A stretch of 64,000 nucleotides of DNA, taken from NCBI RefSeq assembly GCF_030159795.1, contig NZ_BSND01000003.1:248001-312000 (forward strand), in the 5' to 3' direction. This document shows positions 42,792-52,433 of this stretch, in pieces. The stretch comes from Methylophaga thalassica (GTDB lineage: Bacteria; Pseudomonadota; Gammaproteobacteria; Nitrosococcales; Methylophagaceae). How positions within the stretch are numbered: the first letter of the stretch is position 1; each line of letters begins with the position of its first letter. The notes beneath the pieces are model-generated. The model was not told the DNA's origin and searched no databases. It saw only the letters and a program-made list of their open reading frames with translations. Made by a program: the position numbers and the translations under genes.

Positions 42792-43061
42792 ATGTCTATT
42801 TCTGCACAACAAAAGAAAGAACTTATCACTAAATTTGCTCGTTCAGAAGGTGATACTGGTTCTGCTGAAGTACAAGTTGCTTTATTAACAGCACGTATTA
42901 CAAACTTGTCAGAACATTTTAAAACAAACATTCACGATCATCATTCACGTCAAGGTCTGTTAAAAATGGTTAGCAGCCGTCGTAAAATGTTGGACTATCT
43001 GAAAAAGACAGATATCGAACGTTACCGTGCACTGATTGCTGAATTAGGTTTACGTCGCTAA
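42792..43061 (+). CDS. rpsO: Ribosomal protein S15
   Basis: An 89-residue 30S protein, identical in length to E. coli S15, with [41 protein letters not shown] and [14 protein letters not shown]. The frame extends four codons upstream (TTG at 42780), but that TTGGAG is the ribosome site for the ATG at 42792. The 133 bases between truB and rpsO probably hold its own promoter and any S15 control site. Confidence 0.97.
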   Translation: MSISAQQKKELITKFARSEGDTGSAEVQVALLTARITNLSEHFKTNIHDHHSRQGLLKMVSSRRKMLDYLKKTDIERYRALIAELGLRR

Positions 43062-43134
43062 GTTGATTTTGGTGACTCAGAATATGCAGCCAATGTGGCC
43101 GGTCAATTCGGCGACCTCAAGGCAGGATATATAA

Positions 43135-43180
43135 AATATGCCCCTGAAGCTATAACGGTTTCAGGGGCATATTCATTTTT
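43135..43180 (+). terminator. Long hairpin between rpsO and pnp
   Basis: A 14-base perfect stem (43135-43148 with 43160-43173), an 11-base loop and a T-rich tail. It could end rpsO transcription. By analogy with E. coli it could also be a [14 protein letters not shown] for RNase III in the pnp leader. Confidence 0.85.
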
Positions 43181-43249
43181 AGATTTATGAATTCATATCA
43201 GTTGTGGAACGGGTCCATAACTGACAACAGAGAAGAGAAGGAAAAAAGA

Positions 43250-45349
43250 GTGAACTCAGTAAAAAAGACAGTTCAATACGGCCAGCACACATTAAGTTTA
43301 GAAACGGGGAAAATTGCACGCCAAGCGGGTGGTGCAGTTATCGCAAGTCTTGGTGAAACAGCAGTTTTAGTCACCGTTGTCGGTAAAAAAGAGGTTAAAC
43401 CAGGCCAGGACTTTTTTCCATTAACAGTTAATTATCAAGAACGTGCTTATTCAGCTGGTAAAATCCCTGGTGGCTTTTTCAAACGTGAAGGACGTCCAAC
43501 AGAAAAAGAAACACTGACTTCACGTCTGATTGACCGTCCTCTTCGCCCATTATTCCCAAATGGCTTTATCAATGAAGTTCAGGTTGTAGCCACAGTGATT
43601 GGTCTGGATCCAGAAATTGATCCTGATATTCCTGCAATGATTGGTGCATCTGCTGCCTTAGCTATTTCTGGTATCCCATTTAACGGTCCATTAGGTGCTG
43701 CGCGCGTAGGTTATATTGATGGCGCTTATGTTTTAAATCCAAATAAATCACAACTTGATAACAGCGCGTTGGATTTGGTTGTTGCGGGTACTGAGTCAGC
43801 CGTATTAATGGTTGAATCTGAAGCCTCTGAACTGCCTGAAGAAGTGATGCTGGGTTCAGTTATGTTCGGTCATCAGCAAATGCAAACAGCGATGGACTTG
43901 ATTAAAGCATTGCAAGCTGAAGCGGGCAAACCTGCATGGGACTGGACGGCACCAGAGAAAGACGAAACCTTGTACAACATGGTTAAAGAACAAGCCTATG
44001 CTGGTATTCAAGCGGCATACGCGATTAGCGACAAACTGGCTCGTCTGGATGAACTGAGCAAAGTTAGAAACGCGGCTGTTGAAGCACTGGTCTCTGATGA
44101 GTCTGAATATGATGAAGAAGAGGTGAAAGGTGTTTTCTCCAAGCTTGAAAAAGAATTAGTTCGCGGCAGAATTATTGCTGGTGAACCACGTATTGATGGC
44201 CGTGATACTGCCAGCGTTCGTCCTATCTTTGTCGAAACAGGCCTGGTTCCACGTGTTCATGGTTCTGCATTATTCACTCGTGGTGAAACGCAGGCTATTG
44301 TCATCGCGACATTAGGTGCAGAGCGTGATGCTCAAACGATTGATGCGGTTGAAGGTGAATACCGTGATCGCTTTATGTTGCATTACAACTTTCCTCCTTA
44401 CTGTGTAGGTGAAACCGGTATGGTGGGTTCGCCAAAACGTCGTGAAATTGGTCACGGTAAATTGGCGAAACGTGGCGTGCAAGCGGTTATGCCAACTGCA
44501 GCTGAGTTCCCCTATGTGGTTCGTGTGGTCTCTGAAATCACTGAATCAAACGGTTCAAGCTCAATGGCCTCTGTTTGTGGTACTAGCTTGGCATTGATGG
44601 ATGCTGGTGTACCTATCAAAGCGCCTGTTGCTGGTATCGCGATGGGGTTAATCAAAGAAGAAAATGGTTATGCTGTTCTGACAGATATCTTGGGTGATGA
44701 AGATCACTTGGGCGATATGGACTTTAAAGTGGCTGGTACTGAAAAAGGTGTTACAGCGCTGCAAATGGATATCAAGATCGAAGGTATCAATGAAGAAATC
44801 ATGCGCACTGCATTAGCACAGGCACGTGATGGTCGTATGCATATCCTGACAAAAATGAATGCGGTCATTTCTTCACATCGTACTGAAATGTCTGAGTTTG
44901 CACCTCGCATCATCACCATTAAAATCAATGCAGATAAAATTCGCGATGTTATTGGTAAAGGTGGTGCTACTATCCGTGCAATTACCGAAGAAACAGGCGC
45001 TACAATCGATATCCAGGACGACGGTACCGTGATGATCTTCTCTTCTGATTACAATGCCGGACAACAGGCATTACGCCGAGTAGAAGATATTACCGCTGAA
45101 GTTGAAGTTGGCAAGATCTATGAAGGTCGCGTCGCTAAATTAATGGACTTTGGTGCGTTTGTCACCATTCTGCCTGGTAAAGATGGTCTGGTACACATTT
45201 CTCAAATTTCTGAAGAACGAGTTGAAAATGTGTCGGATAAACTCTCTGAAGGGGATTTAATCCAGGTGAAAGTTCTGGAAGTTGATCGCCAAGGCCGTAT
45301 TCGTTTAAGTATGAAAGCGGTTAATGAAGAAACAAAAGAAGAAGAATAA
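43250..45349 (+). CDS. pnp: Polynucleotide phosphorylase
   Basis: A 699-residue 3'-5' exoribonuclease and part of the RNA degradosome. It has two RNase PH domains (first with [11 protein letters not shown] and REGRPTEKE, second with [26 protein letters not shown]), a KH domain ([12 protein letters not shown]) and an S1 domain ([26 protein letters not shown]). The frame opens 21 codons earlier, but AAGGA sits seven bases before the GTG at 43250 and the family N-terminus begins there. Confidence 0.97.
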   Translation: MNSVKKTVQYGQHTLSLETGKIARQAGGAVIASLGETAVLVTVVGKKEVKPGQDFFPLTVNYQERAYSAGKIPGGFFKREGRPTEKETLTSRLIDRPLRPLFPNGFINEVQVVATVIGLDPEIDPDIPAMIGASAALAISGIPFNGPLGAARVGYIDGAYVLNPNKSQLDNSALDLVVAGTESAVLMVESEASELPEEVMLGSVMFGHQQMQTAMDLIKALQAEAGKPAWDWTAPEKDETLYNMVKEQAYAGIQAAYAISDKLARLDELSKVRNAAVEALVSDESEYDEEEVKGVFSKLEKELVRGRIIAGEPRIDGRDTASVRPIFVETGLVPRVHGSALFTRGETQAIVIATLGAERDAQTIDAVEGEYRDRFMLHYNFPPYCVGETGMVGSPKRREIGHGKLAKRGVQAVMPTAAEFPYVVRVVSEITESNGSSSMASVCGTSLALMDAGVPIKAPVAGIAMGLIKEENGYAVLTDILGDEDHLGDMDFKVAGTEKGVTALQMDIKIEGINEEIMRTALAQARDGRMHILTKMNAVISSHRTEMSEFAPRIITIKINADKIRDVIGKGGATIRAITEETGATIDIQDDGTVMIFSSDYNAGQQALRRVEDITAEVEVGKIYEGRVAKLMDFGAFVTILPGKDGLVHISQISEERVENVSDKLSEGDLIQVKVLEVDRQGRIRLSMKAVNEETKEEE

Positions 45350-45370
45350 ATTTTTCTTTAATGTGTTCTG

Positions 45371-45400
45371 AAAAAGCCCCGCAATGCGGGGCTTTTTTTT
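45371..45400 (+). terminator. Terminator after pnp
   Basis: The stem AAAGCCCCGC/GCGGGGCTTT with an AAT loop is followed by eight T residues. Confidence 0.92.
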
Positions 45401-45482
45401 ATCAAAATAAATATAAATTTTTATCACCATTCAGACAATCACAGACCTGAGCAGACCTTATATAAATAGGAAAGAGTTCCTC

Positions 45483-45513
45483 TTGATAAGCTAAATGATA
45501 ACGATTATCATTG
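45483..45513 (+). promoter_or_regulatory. Promoter with overlapping Fur box before exbB
   Basis: TTGATA (45483-45488) and TATCAT (45506-45511) are 17 bases apart. The spacer and -10 are covered by the palindrome ATGATAA-CGA-TTATCAT (45495-45511), a near-consensus Fur site. Iron-bound Fur should block this promoter. Confidence 0.8.
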
Positions 45514-45534
45514 ATAAATTGAAAAGGGGGATTT

Positions 45535-46371
45535 ATGGCTCAAGAAAATGACGCAGTAAGTGCAGCAGAGAATATTGGCAATAGTGCAGACACAGCAACG
45601 AATGTAGATTCTGCTGCCAATGCTGATCCAAGTGCAGTTACTACAGGGATAACTGATGCATTGAATGGTACGGATGTCAGTACCTTAACTCAGCAGCAAC
45701 CTGATGCGCTTATGTCTCAATTTGCTGAATTCATGCATGTTGGCGGTCCGGTTGTCTGGATTCTAACGGGATTTTCGGTTATCGCTTTAGCGATTGTGTT
45801 AATCAAACTTTGGCAGTTTATGTCTACGCGTCCAGAGTCTGCAAAACACCTCAAGTCTGTGATTCGTGACTGGCAAAAAGGTGATGCGGCTGAAGCCATG
45901 GTGAGACTCAATCCAAAACGTCCGGTAGATGAGTTAGTCTTAATCTCTATTCGTGGTTTAACACAACATAAAATGGATTTGGCCACGTTAAAAGAAGAGC
46001 TGGATCGTGTTGCAACGCTTCGTCTCAATCAATTACGTGCGTATTTACGACCATTGGAAGTGATTGCCACATTAAGTCCATTATTAGGTTTGTTAGGTAC
46101 TGTACTAGGAATGATCGTAGCTTTTCAGCAAATGGAAGCAGCGGGAAATCAGGTTGATCCTTCTGTGTTATCAGGTGGTATCTGGCAGGCATTGTTGACC
46201 ACTGCTGTCGGTCTTGCTGTCGCTATTCCTGTGGTGACTGTACATAACTGGATGGAACGTAAGGTTGAACGTGTCGCTGCATTAATGAACGACACCGTCA
46301 CACAAATCTTTACTGTTGAACGTGCTCAGCCTGTTTCTGCAGATAATAAAACCATCCGCCATGCTGCTTAA
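45535..46371 (+). CDS. exbB: ExbB/MotA/TolQ proton-channel protein with extended N-terminus
   Basis: A 278-residue inner-membrane protein that with ExbD energises TonB. Three membrane helices are seen near residues 70-95, 178-200 and 220-242. The conserved core is LRPLEVIATLSPLLGLLGTVLGMIVAFQ and GGIWQALLTTAVGLAVAIP. The first ~65 residues are hydrophilic, rich in Ala, Asn, Asp and Thr, and not part of the core family; they would lie in the periplasm. AAGGGGG precedes the ATG. It is first in a Fur-controlled operon with two exbD genes and tonB. Confidence 0.93.
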   Translation: MAQENDAVSAAENIGNSADTATNVDSAANADPSAVTTGITDALNGTDVSTLTQQQPDALMSQFAEFMHVGGPVVWILTGFSVIALAIVLIKLWQFMSTRPESAKHLKSVIRDWQKGDAAEAMVRLNPKRPVDELVLISIRGLTQHKMDLATLKEELDRVATLRLNQLRAYLRPLEVIATLSPLLGLLGTVLGMIVAFQQMEAAGNQVDPSVLSGGIWQALLTTAVGLAVAIPVVTVHNWMERKVERVAALMNDTVTQIFTVERAQPVSADNKTIRHAA

Positions 46372-46753
46372 TACTGAACAGCCAAGACATAAAAGGGCGA
46401 TTAGTCTGACACCACTGATTGATGTTGTGTTCATTCTGCTATTATTTTTTATGCTCTCGTCCACCTTTATTCAGTGGCGCCAAATTGACGTATCGGCCCC
46501 GAGTGAATCACAGTCTGAATCACGTGATCAGCGTGTGGTAACGCTGATATCTAACGACGGCAAATATAAAATCGGCAATATGACCTTATCTCTTAAAGAT
46601 ATGGATTCTGTTATGACAGTCGTTAAACAGGATCCTGAAGCCGTGTATGTCATTGATGTGAAATCAGGTATTGAAACGCAAACAATGATTGATTTACTGG
46701 ATGCATTTAAACAAGCTGGTGCCAAATCAGTCAGTCTGGCTGGAGTGAACTGA
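46361..46753 (+). CDS. exbD: ExbD-family transport protein, first copy
   Basis: A 130-residue protein with a basic N-terminus, one membrane helix starting at the conserved ISLTPLIDVVFILLLFFML (with the essential aspartate), and a periplasmic domain ending VSLAGV. Starting at the ATG 46361 gives an 11-base overlap with exbB. The frame is open further upstream but within exbB. Confidence 0.93.
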   Translation: MLLNTEQPRHKRAISLTPLIDVVFILLLFFMLSSTFIQWRQIDVSAPSESQSESRDQRVVTLISNDGKYKIGNMTLSLKDMDSVMTVVKQDPEAVYVIDVKSGIETQTMIDLLDAFKQAGAKSVSLAGVN

Positions 46754-47181
46754 TGAAAGTCGCGCAAACAATTCAACATAAAAAACCAGATCAGGATGAT
46801 AGTCTGGTACCACTGATAAATATTGTTTTTTTAATGCTTATCTTTTTTATGGTAGCAGGCCATATCAGTCAATCCGATCCAATTAAAGTCCAACCGCCTT
46901 TATCGTCTAGTGAGACAAAACAGATAGAGCAGCCTCTGGTTATTGTGGTATCTGACAATGGTCAAGTAGCGATTGAGCAGGACATTGTGGACGATAATGC
47001 ATTATTACCCGTTATTAACAAGCAATTTGAGGCTGCAGCAGATAAAGACAAGTTTCGTATTTTAGTCAAAGTGGATGGCAGTTTGCCTGTCGAACGCTTA
47101 CAGTACGTATTATCGATTATCAAACAGTCAGGTATTAAACGTGTTTCACTAGCCACACAAAAACAAGCGGAAGTGTCATGA
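46753..47181 (+). CDS. exbD: ExbD-family transport protein, second copy
   Basis: A 142-residue ExbD homologue. Its membrane helix reads LVPLINIVFLMLIFFMVAG, with asparagine where the first copy has the proton-carrying aspartate (LTPLIDVVF). It may therefore be a non-proton-binding partner in a mixed ExbD dimer. It shares one base with the preceding stop (TGATG) and overlaps tonB by four bases. Confidence 0.92.
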   Translation: MKVAQTIQHKKPDQDDSLVPLINIVFLMLIFFMVAGHISQSDPIKVQPPLSSSETKQIEQPLVIVVSDNGQVAIEQDIVDDNALLPVINKQFEAAADKDKFRILVKVDGSLPVERLQYVLSIIKQSGIKRVSLATQKQAEVS

Positions 47182-47990
47182 CAAAACATCGTTATTGGAT
47201 ATTTGCGCTGTTTATAGCGGTTGCTATTCACGCCGCAGGCTTTGCTTTCTTTACTTATCATGCTGAAGACGATGATGGAGCTGAACTTGAGGGATTGCAG
47301 GGAGTAGAAATTGATCTCGGTATGCTGGGTGATCTTGGTGAAGTAGAGAAAACGGAAGAACAATCGACTGAAACCGAACCAGAGCCGGAGCCACAGAAAG
47401 AGCCAGAACCTGAACCTCAGCCCGTAGTGGAACCTGAACCTGTTGTTGAGCCTGAGCCGGTGATTGAGCCGAAAAAAGTGGAAGCAAAACAAAAAACAGA
47501 AACAAAAGTAAAAGCACAACCGAAGCCTAAACCACAAAAAGTGGTTGAAGAGGTAATTGAGAAAGAAGTAGAGCCGGTTAAGCCAGTTAAACAGCACACT
47601 GTAGCCAGTAGCACAACAAGCACAAGTGATAATAAACAAACATCACAGAAAAAGACTACCGGCCAAGCTAGTACTCAATTGAGTGGTGGTCAAATTGCTG
47701 CACAGAAATCGTATTACAGTGAACTCGCTGCTACGCTTGCTAAGCATAAGCGCTACCCTATGGCATCCAGGCGTCGTGGTGAAGAAGGGATTGTTAAACT
47801 CTTTTTTATTGTCGATCGTACCGGCAAGGTGCTGGAGTTTCGTATTACAAAAAGTTCAGGTTCAGCACGTTTGGATGAAGCTGTAATTAGCATGTTAAAA
47901 AAAGCACAGCCACTGCCATCGTTTCCTGATGATATGACGCAGTCTCAGCTCGAAGTTAATGTGCCTATTGCTTTCCAGTTAAATTCATAA
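47178..47990 (+). CDS. tonB: TonB energy-transducing protein
   Basis: A 270-residue protein with an N-terminal membrane anchor (WIFALFIAVAIHAAGFAFF, with the histidine that matters in TonB). A Pro-Glu/Pro-Lys-rich spacer follows (about residues 52-120, repeated PEP and EPEPVV units), then a C-terminal domain with the YPMASRRRGEEGIVKLFFIVDRTG signature and the PLPSFP end. It spans the periplasm to drive TonB-dependent receptors. No receptor gene is in the window. Confidence 0.94.
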   Translation: MTKHRYWIFALFIAVAIHAAGFAFFTYHAEDDDGAELEGLQGVEIDLGMLGDLGEVEKTEEQSTETEPEPEPQKEPEPEPQPVVEPEPVVEPEPVIEPKKVEAKQKTETKVKAQPKPKPQKVVEEVIEKEVEPVKPVKQHTVASSTTSTSDNKQTSQKKTTGQASTQLSGGQIAAQKSYYSELAATLAKHKRYPMASRRRGEEGIVKLFFIVDRTGKVLEFRITKSSGSARLDEAVISMLKKAQPLPSFPDDMTQSQLEVNVPIAFQLNS

Positions 47991-48027
47991 GCTGATATTG
48001 ATTTGATAATTGCTAATGGTGGTTAAT

Positions 48028-49251
48028 ATGCGTTCAATCTGGGTCGTCGCTCACCGCTGGTTTGGTCTGGCTACGGCAGTTTTTCTGTTTATTGCTGGAC
48101 TGACCGGGGCGATCATTTCATGGGATCATGAGGTCGATGAGTGGTTAAACCCTCAGCTTTATAAAGCAAAAACACAAAGCCTAGATAACGATTTGGTGAG
48201 TCCGTTAACACTTGCAAACAAATTCGAAGCGGAAAACCCACAGTTAATGGTCAGCTTTATGCCACTCAATATTGAAGCTGATCATAGTTTATTGATGACA
48301 GTGATGCCGAGACCTTTACCTGAAACAGGTAAGGCAGCACCTGTTGATTTCAATCAAGTTGCGATTGATCCTGCGACGTCAGAAGTCCAGGCAAACAGAA
48401 TGTGGGGCCAGATATCACTGAGTCGAGAGAATATTCTTCCTTTTTTATACAAGCTACATTACAGCATGCATATTCCAGATGGTTTTGGTATAGAGCTAGG
48501 TATTCTCTTTATGGGAATTATTGCTATTGTCTGGACGATAGATAGCTTTATTGCATTATGGATTAGCTTCCCAAAAGCCAAAAGTTGGAAAAAGTCATTC
48601 CGGTTTCGCTGGAAAAAAGGCGGTTACAAATTAAACTTTGATTTGCACCGTTCTGGAGGCGTTTGGCTCTGGGGATTTGTAGTGATATTGGCTGTTACAT
48701 CGATTTCGATGAATCTGAATAACGAAGTGATGCGACCAGTGATATCTGTTTTTTCTGAACTGACACCAACACCATTTGATCAGCGTACGCCCACAGCATT
48801 GGATGAGCCGGTGAATGCTGAACTGACACGCGAACAAATTTTACCCCTTGCGCGTGAGCAGGCCGATAAAATGGGGATTACAGATCCAGCCGGCGGTATT
48901 TTTTATGCATCTCACTACGATGTTTACGGGGTTGGTTTTTATAGACCAGAGAATGATCATGGTGATGGTGGTTTAGGTAATCCATGGCTGTATTTTGATG
49001 GTAAAAGTGGTGAATACCTTGGTGGTAAATTGCCGGGACAAGGAACTGCCGGAGATATTTTTATTCAAGCCCAATTCCCATTACACTCTGGCCGCATCAT
49101 AGGTCTACCAGGGAGAGTGATGGTTTCTATCATGGGACTGATGATAGCGATTTTCAGCGTCACCGGTATTATTATCTGGGCAAAAAAACGCCGTGCCAGA
49201 GTCTCTACCCGAATCAATCAAGCGCTGAGTATGTCTTCTTCTCTCCACTAA
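48028..49251 (+). CDS. PepSY-associated transmembrane protein
   Basis: A 407-residue membrane protein of the PepSY_TM family. It starts SIWVVAHRWFGLATAVFLFIAGLTGAIISWDHEVDEWLNP and has further helices near residues 155-180, 205-230 and 365-388. It carries PepSY-like periplasmic segments and conserved histidines (HRW, LHYSMH, HSG). Such proteins occur next to siderophore receptors and TonB systems and are thought to reduce or release iron. Its place 37 bases after tonB suggests it belongs to the iron regulon. The ATG at 48028 is favoured over 48016 for its GGTGG ribosome site. Confidence 0.85.
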   Translation: MRSIWVVAHRWFGLATAVFLFIAGLTGAIISWDHEVDEWLNPQLYKAKTQSLDNDLVSPLTLANKFEAENPQLMVSFMPLNIEADHSLLMTVMPRPLPETGKAAPVDFNQVAIDPATSEVQANRMWGQISLSRENILPFLYKLHYSMHIPDGFGIELGILFMGIIAIVWTIDSFIALWISFPKAKSWKKSFRFRWKKGGYKLNFDLHRSGGVWLWGFVVILAVTSISMNLNNEVMRPVISVFSELTPTPFDQRTPTALDEPVNAELTREQILPLAREQADKMGITDPAGGIFYASHYDVYGVGFYRPENDHGDGGLGNPWLYFDGKSGEYLGGKLPGQGTAGDIFIQAQFPLHSGRIIGLPGRVMVSIMGLMIAIFSVTGIIIWAKKRRARVSTRINQALSMSSSLH

Positions 49252-49271
49252 CATAGATAATGCTATGCTAG

Positions 49272-49294
49272 CTTCATTTGAATAAATGAAGGAG
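49272..49294 (+). promoter_or_regulatory. Hairpin touching the ribosome site of the DUF815 gene
   Basis: An eight-base perfect stem CTTCATTT/AAATGAAG with a GAAT loop. Its right arm shares the first bases of AAGGAG, the ribosome site of the next gene. Confidence 0.5.
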
Positions 49295-49299
49295 ATATT

Positions 49300-50070
49300 A
49301 TGCGTATTGATTGGCATCAGGTTTATGCCGCCATTTGGCGAAGCCGGAGTCAAAAGTTAAAGCCGGTGGTTCGCCTTGACGCTGTTCGAATGGATGAACT
49401 GCAGGGAATCGATAGACAAAAACAAGCTATTATTGAAAACACACAGCATTTTCTGGAAGGCAAAACCAGCAATCATGCCTTGTTATGGGGAGCGAGAGGT
49501 ACAGGTAAATCTTCTCTGATTAAGGCGCTCCTGAATGAAATGGCACCTCAAGGCTTACGTATCATTCAAATTGATAAAGATGATCTGAGTTTTCTGCCTG
49601 AAATCCTTGATGAGTTGGAAGAAGAAAGTGAGCAATTTCGCTTTATCATTTTTTGTGATGATCTATCGTTTGAAGCCGGTGAATCCAGTTATAAACCATT
49701 AAAAACCTTACTGGAAGGTGGATTGGAACTGCCCCCTGAACATGTCAGACTTTATGCTACATCAAACCGACGTCATCTATTGCCAGAAAAGCAGTCTGAA
49801 AATCAGCTAAGTGGATTAGTCGATGGTGAAGTGCATTATGCTGATAGCCTGGAAGACAAATTAGCCCTATCGGATAGGTTCGGACTGACCTTATCTTTCT
49901 ACCCAGCTAACTGGGAAAATTATTTTGCTATAGTTGAAAAATTATTTGCCGATATCAGTACTGATAAGAGTCAATTACATGAGGCTGCCCGCCTTTACGC
50001 GATGGGAAGGGGGAGCCACAGTGGTAGAACGGCAAAACAGTTTTATCAATATTATCGTGCTCAGTTTTAG
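49300..50070 (+). CDS. DUF815-family AAA ATPase
   Basis: A 256-residue P-loop protein. Walker A is LLWGARGTGKSS near residues 62-73, and the Walker B-like FIIFCDDLSFE is near 117. The further family blocks YKPLKTLLEGGLE, LYATSNRRHLLP, LSDRFGLTLSFYP and GSHSGRTAKQFYQYY are present. This fits the DUF815 family of proteins with no firm function. A strong ribosome site (AAGGAGAT) precedes the ATG. It stands 48 bases after the PepSY gene and 149 bases before the signalling pair. Confidence 0.88.
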   Translation: MRIDWHQVYAAIWRSRSQKLKPVVRLDAVRMDELQGIDRQKQAIIENTQHFLEGKTSNHALLWGARGTGKSSLIKALLNEMAPQGLRIIQIDKDDLSFLPEILDELEEESEQFRFIIFCDDLSFEAGESSYKPLKTLLEGGLELPPEHVRLYATSNRRHLLPEKQSENQLSGLVDGEVHYADSLEDKLALSDRFGLTLSFYPANWENYFAIVEKLFADISTDKSQLHEAARLYAMGRGSHSGRTAKQFYQYYRAQF

Positions 50071-50174
50071 CTATAACCACACGAATGCTTGGTTGATTAT
50101 TGATCATCTGTTTGGCTAAATGAAATTAAACAATGAATGATGATGTCTAGCATCTAAATACTTACTTTTATTCA

Positions 50175-50202
50175 TTGATATAGAGTAGCGTGGCTGTAAT
50201 TT
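50175..50202 (+). promoter_or_regulatory. Possible promoter of the receiver-EAL gene
   Basis: TTGATA (50175-50180) and TAATTT (50197-50202) lie 16 bases apart, just ahead of the ribosome site and start at 50220. Confidence 0.35.
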
Positions 50203-50219
50203 CATAAAGGATTATCGAA

Positions 50220-52433
50220 ATGAATCGAGACAATTCTTTTTTCGAGTTTGACGCCGAGAATACTATTTCCTCAACGTCGAAAAAGCCGCGTTGGTTAGTC
50301 CTCAGTGTAGAGGATAATGACACTTTTCAACAATCATTAGTCAATGCCTTATCAAGAATGATTGTACAAGGGCATACCATGGAAGTGCTCACAGCCTCTT
50401 CAGCAAAAGAGGCTCGACTTATCCTGGAAAAGCGTCCAGATATTAATTTGATACTCCTCGATGTTGTTATGGAATCGGATGATGCTGGCTTACGCTTAGT
50501 TGATTACATCCGCAGTACGCTCAATAATCCTATTATTCGAATTATTTTACTAACCGGGCAGCCCGGAGTCGCCCCCAATCGTGATGTGATGGAGCAGTAT
50601 GATATTGACGATTACTGGTCTAAAACCGACTTGGGTGAAGAGCACTTATTCAATGTGATGAATGGTAATCTGAAAACCTGGCGTCGCATGAACGAGTTAA
50701 AAAGTGCCCGTCAGGGATTAGAAAGAGTCGTCACTGCTTCACAAGCCATTTCAAGACAGAACGACTTACCCCATTTTTCGCAAACTGTGCTTGAAGAAAT
50801 CGACCGGATTATCGGGATCACCGACGGCGGTATTATGAGTTTGAAAATGACGGAGTCGCTTGATTTAGAAAAAGGCTCCGCCGTTTTAGCGGCAACAGGC
50901 CAATATCAACCTTATGTAGGTCAATCAATTACTATTCTGGAAAATGAAATCCTGTTAAAAAGAATAAAAAAAACGATACAGCAAAAACAGCACATGTTTG
51001 TAGGACGCTATTCGTTATTGTATTTTTCATTTAAACAGCCTAATCCGGTTTATTATCTAATTGTCGTCAAGTCCGCCACAGCATTAACTGAGTCAGATAT
51101 TCACTTACTAAAGGTCTTTGGCGAGAATATCTACAATGGTTTTGCCAATATTGCACTCACAGAATATTTAAACGAACTGGCATTCAAACATTGGCAAACC
51201 GGGATATATAATCGGAACTGGTTTTGTCAACAACTGGTTGCTGATGAGTATTGGGTTGAGCAGGCACAAATTGTTTTAATTTCGATTGATAGATTCAGTG
51301 ATATTACGGTGACTTTTGGTGAGAAGTTTGCCGTTCAATTATTAAAGACAGTGCACGACGAGTTATCACAAGTTGAAGGAATACAAGCGATAGCCATCAT
51401 CAGTCGGGACGCATTTGCAATTTTATTGGATAAGTCACATGTACTATCTGCTTCAAGATTTGATGAGATATTAGGTAAGAAAAACCAGATCCAGCGTCGT
51501 GAGCATAAGATTATTGCGAAAGCAGTTTCAGCTCAGTTAGATCCATCATTGAACCGAAGTCCCGAGCGTTTACTTGGACAAATGGAGAGTCACCTATATC
51601 GTCTCAGAGCCGTCAGTAGCAGCCATTTTCACCACGTTTCGTTAGACAACGAAGCCATGTTTTCTAAGCATTTGGAAATGTTGAATGATTTCAATATTGG
51701 TCTGACAAAAAATGAAATACACGCCTACCTTCAACCCAAAGTCGATATGGTGAGCGGGAGATTGATTGGTTTTGAGGCACTGGCACGCTGGTTTAAATCA
51801 GATGGTGAAATGGTACCGCCAGATATTTTTATCCCTATTGCTGAAGCATCAGGCTTAGTGGAGCAGTTAGATAAAGCCATATTATTGCAATGCTGTGCGG
51901 CCATCAAACAATTACAGGCTGCTGGGATAAGTGTACCTATTTCTTTTAATGTCTCCTGCCATGAATTATTACTCAGTGATTTTTCCTCTACTATTCTGTC
52001 ATTACTTGAGGCAGAAGCTATTTCGCCGCATCAGGTCGATATGGAAATAACTGAAACCTTAGCCATGATTGATTATGAGCAGGTATCAGCAACATTGAGA
52101 AAGCTGATTGCTCTTGGAATGGATGTGAGTATTGATGACTTTGGTACTGGTTTCTCTTCTTTATCACATGTGACAGAACTGGCTGCAACTACCTTAAAAA
52201 TTGATAAATCGTTCGTGCAGTATCTTGGTGAAAGAGAATCGTCTGAACATGTGGTAGATATGATCATACGGGTAGCGACACGGTTCGGACTCAAAGTGAT
52301 TGCTGAAGGTGTCGAAACCACACTGCAAAGGGATAAGTTGATTGAACTTGGATGTACTTTAGGGCAGGGCTATTTTTATGCCAGACCAATGCCTATTGAT
52401 GAGGCGGTTGTGTGGGCACTAAAACACCAGTAA
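50220..52433 (+). CDS. Response regulator with degenerate GGDEF and EAL domains
   Basis: A 737-residue protein. A receiver domain is at about residues 24-150, with VEDND and phosphoacceptor Asp81 (LILLDVV) and Lys near 114. A central GAF/DUF3369-like sensor region is at about 165-315. A GGDEF-like domain follows in which the signature is replaced by SRDAF (so no cyclase activity is expected), then a complete EAL domain (about 485-735) with FEALARW, DMEITET, DDFGTGFSS, KIDKSF and EGVETT. I infer a phosphorylation-controlled cyclic-di-GMP phosphodiesterase. The kinase gene that follows overlaps it by 22 bases and is the likely partner. Confidence 0.88.
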   Translation: MNRDNSFFEFDAENTISSTSKKPRWLVLSVEDNDTFQQSLVNALSRMIVQGHTMEVLTASSAKEARLILEKRPDINLILLDVVMESDDAGLRLVDYIRSTLNNPIIRIILLTGQPGVAPNRDVMEQYDIDDYWSKTDLGEEHLFNVMNGNLKTWRRMNELKSARQGLERVVTASQAISRQNDLPHFSQTVLEEIDRIIGITDGGIMSLKMTESLDLEKGSAVLAATGQYQPYVGQSITILENEILLKRIKKTIQQKQHMFVGRYSLLYFSFKQPNPVYYLIVVKSATALTESDIHLLKVFGENIYNGFANIALTEYLNELAFKHWQTGIYNRNWFCQQLVADEYWVEQAQIVLISIDRFSDITVTFGEKFAVQLLKTVHDELSQVEGIQAIAIISRDAFAILLDKSHVLSASRFDEILGKKNQIQRREHKIIAKAVSAQLDPSLNRSPERLLGQMESHLYRLRAVSSSHFHHVSLDNEAMFSKHLEMLNDFNIGLTKNEIHAYLQPKVDMVSGRLIGFEALARWFKSDGEMVPPDIFIPIAEASGLVEQLDKAILLQCCAAIKQLQAAGISVPISFNVSCHELLLSDFSSTILSLLEAEAISPHQVDMEITETLAMIDYEQVSATLRKLIALGMDVSIDDFGTGFSSLSHVTELAATTLKIDKSFVQYLGERESSEHVVDMIIRVATRFGLKVIAEGVETTLQRDKLIELGCTLGQGYFYARPMPIDEAVVWALKHQ

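Noticed and set aside
47395-47480. Tandem-like CCTGAACC/GAGCC repeats
   Set aside because: They encode the Pro-Glu spacer of TonB and are coding low complexity, not a DNA repeat element.
46962-47639. A 225-codon open frame on the minus strand opposite tonB and exbD
   Set aside because: It is the mirror of the Pro/Glu-rich TonB spacer, giving Phe/Leu/Arg-rich low-complexity protein; the sense genes are certain.
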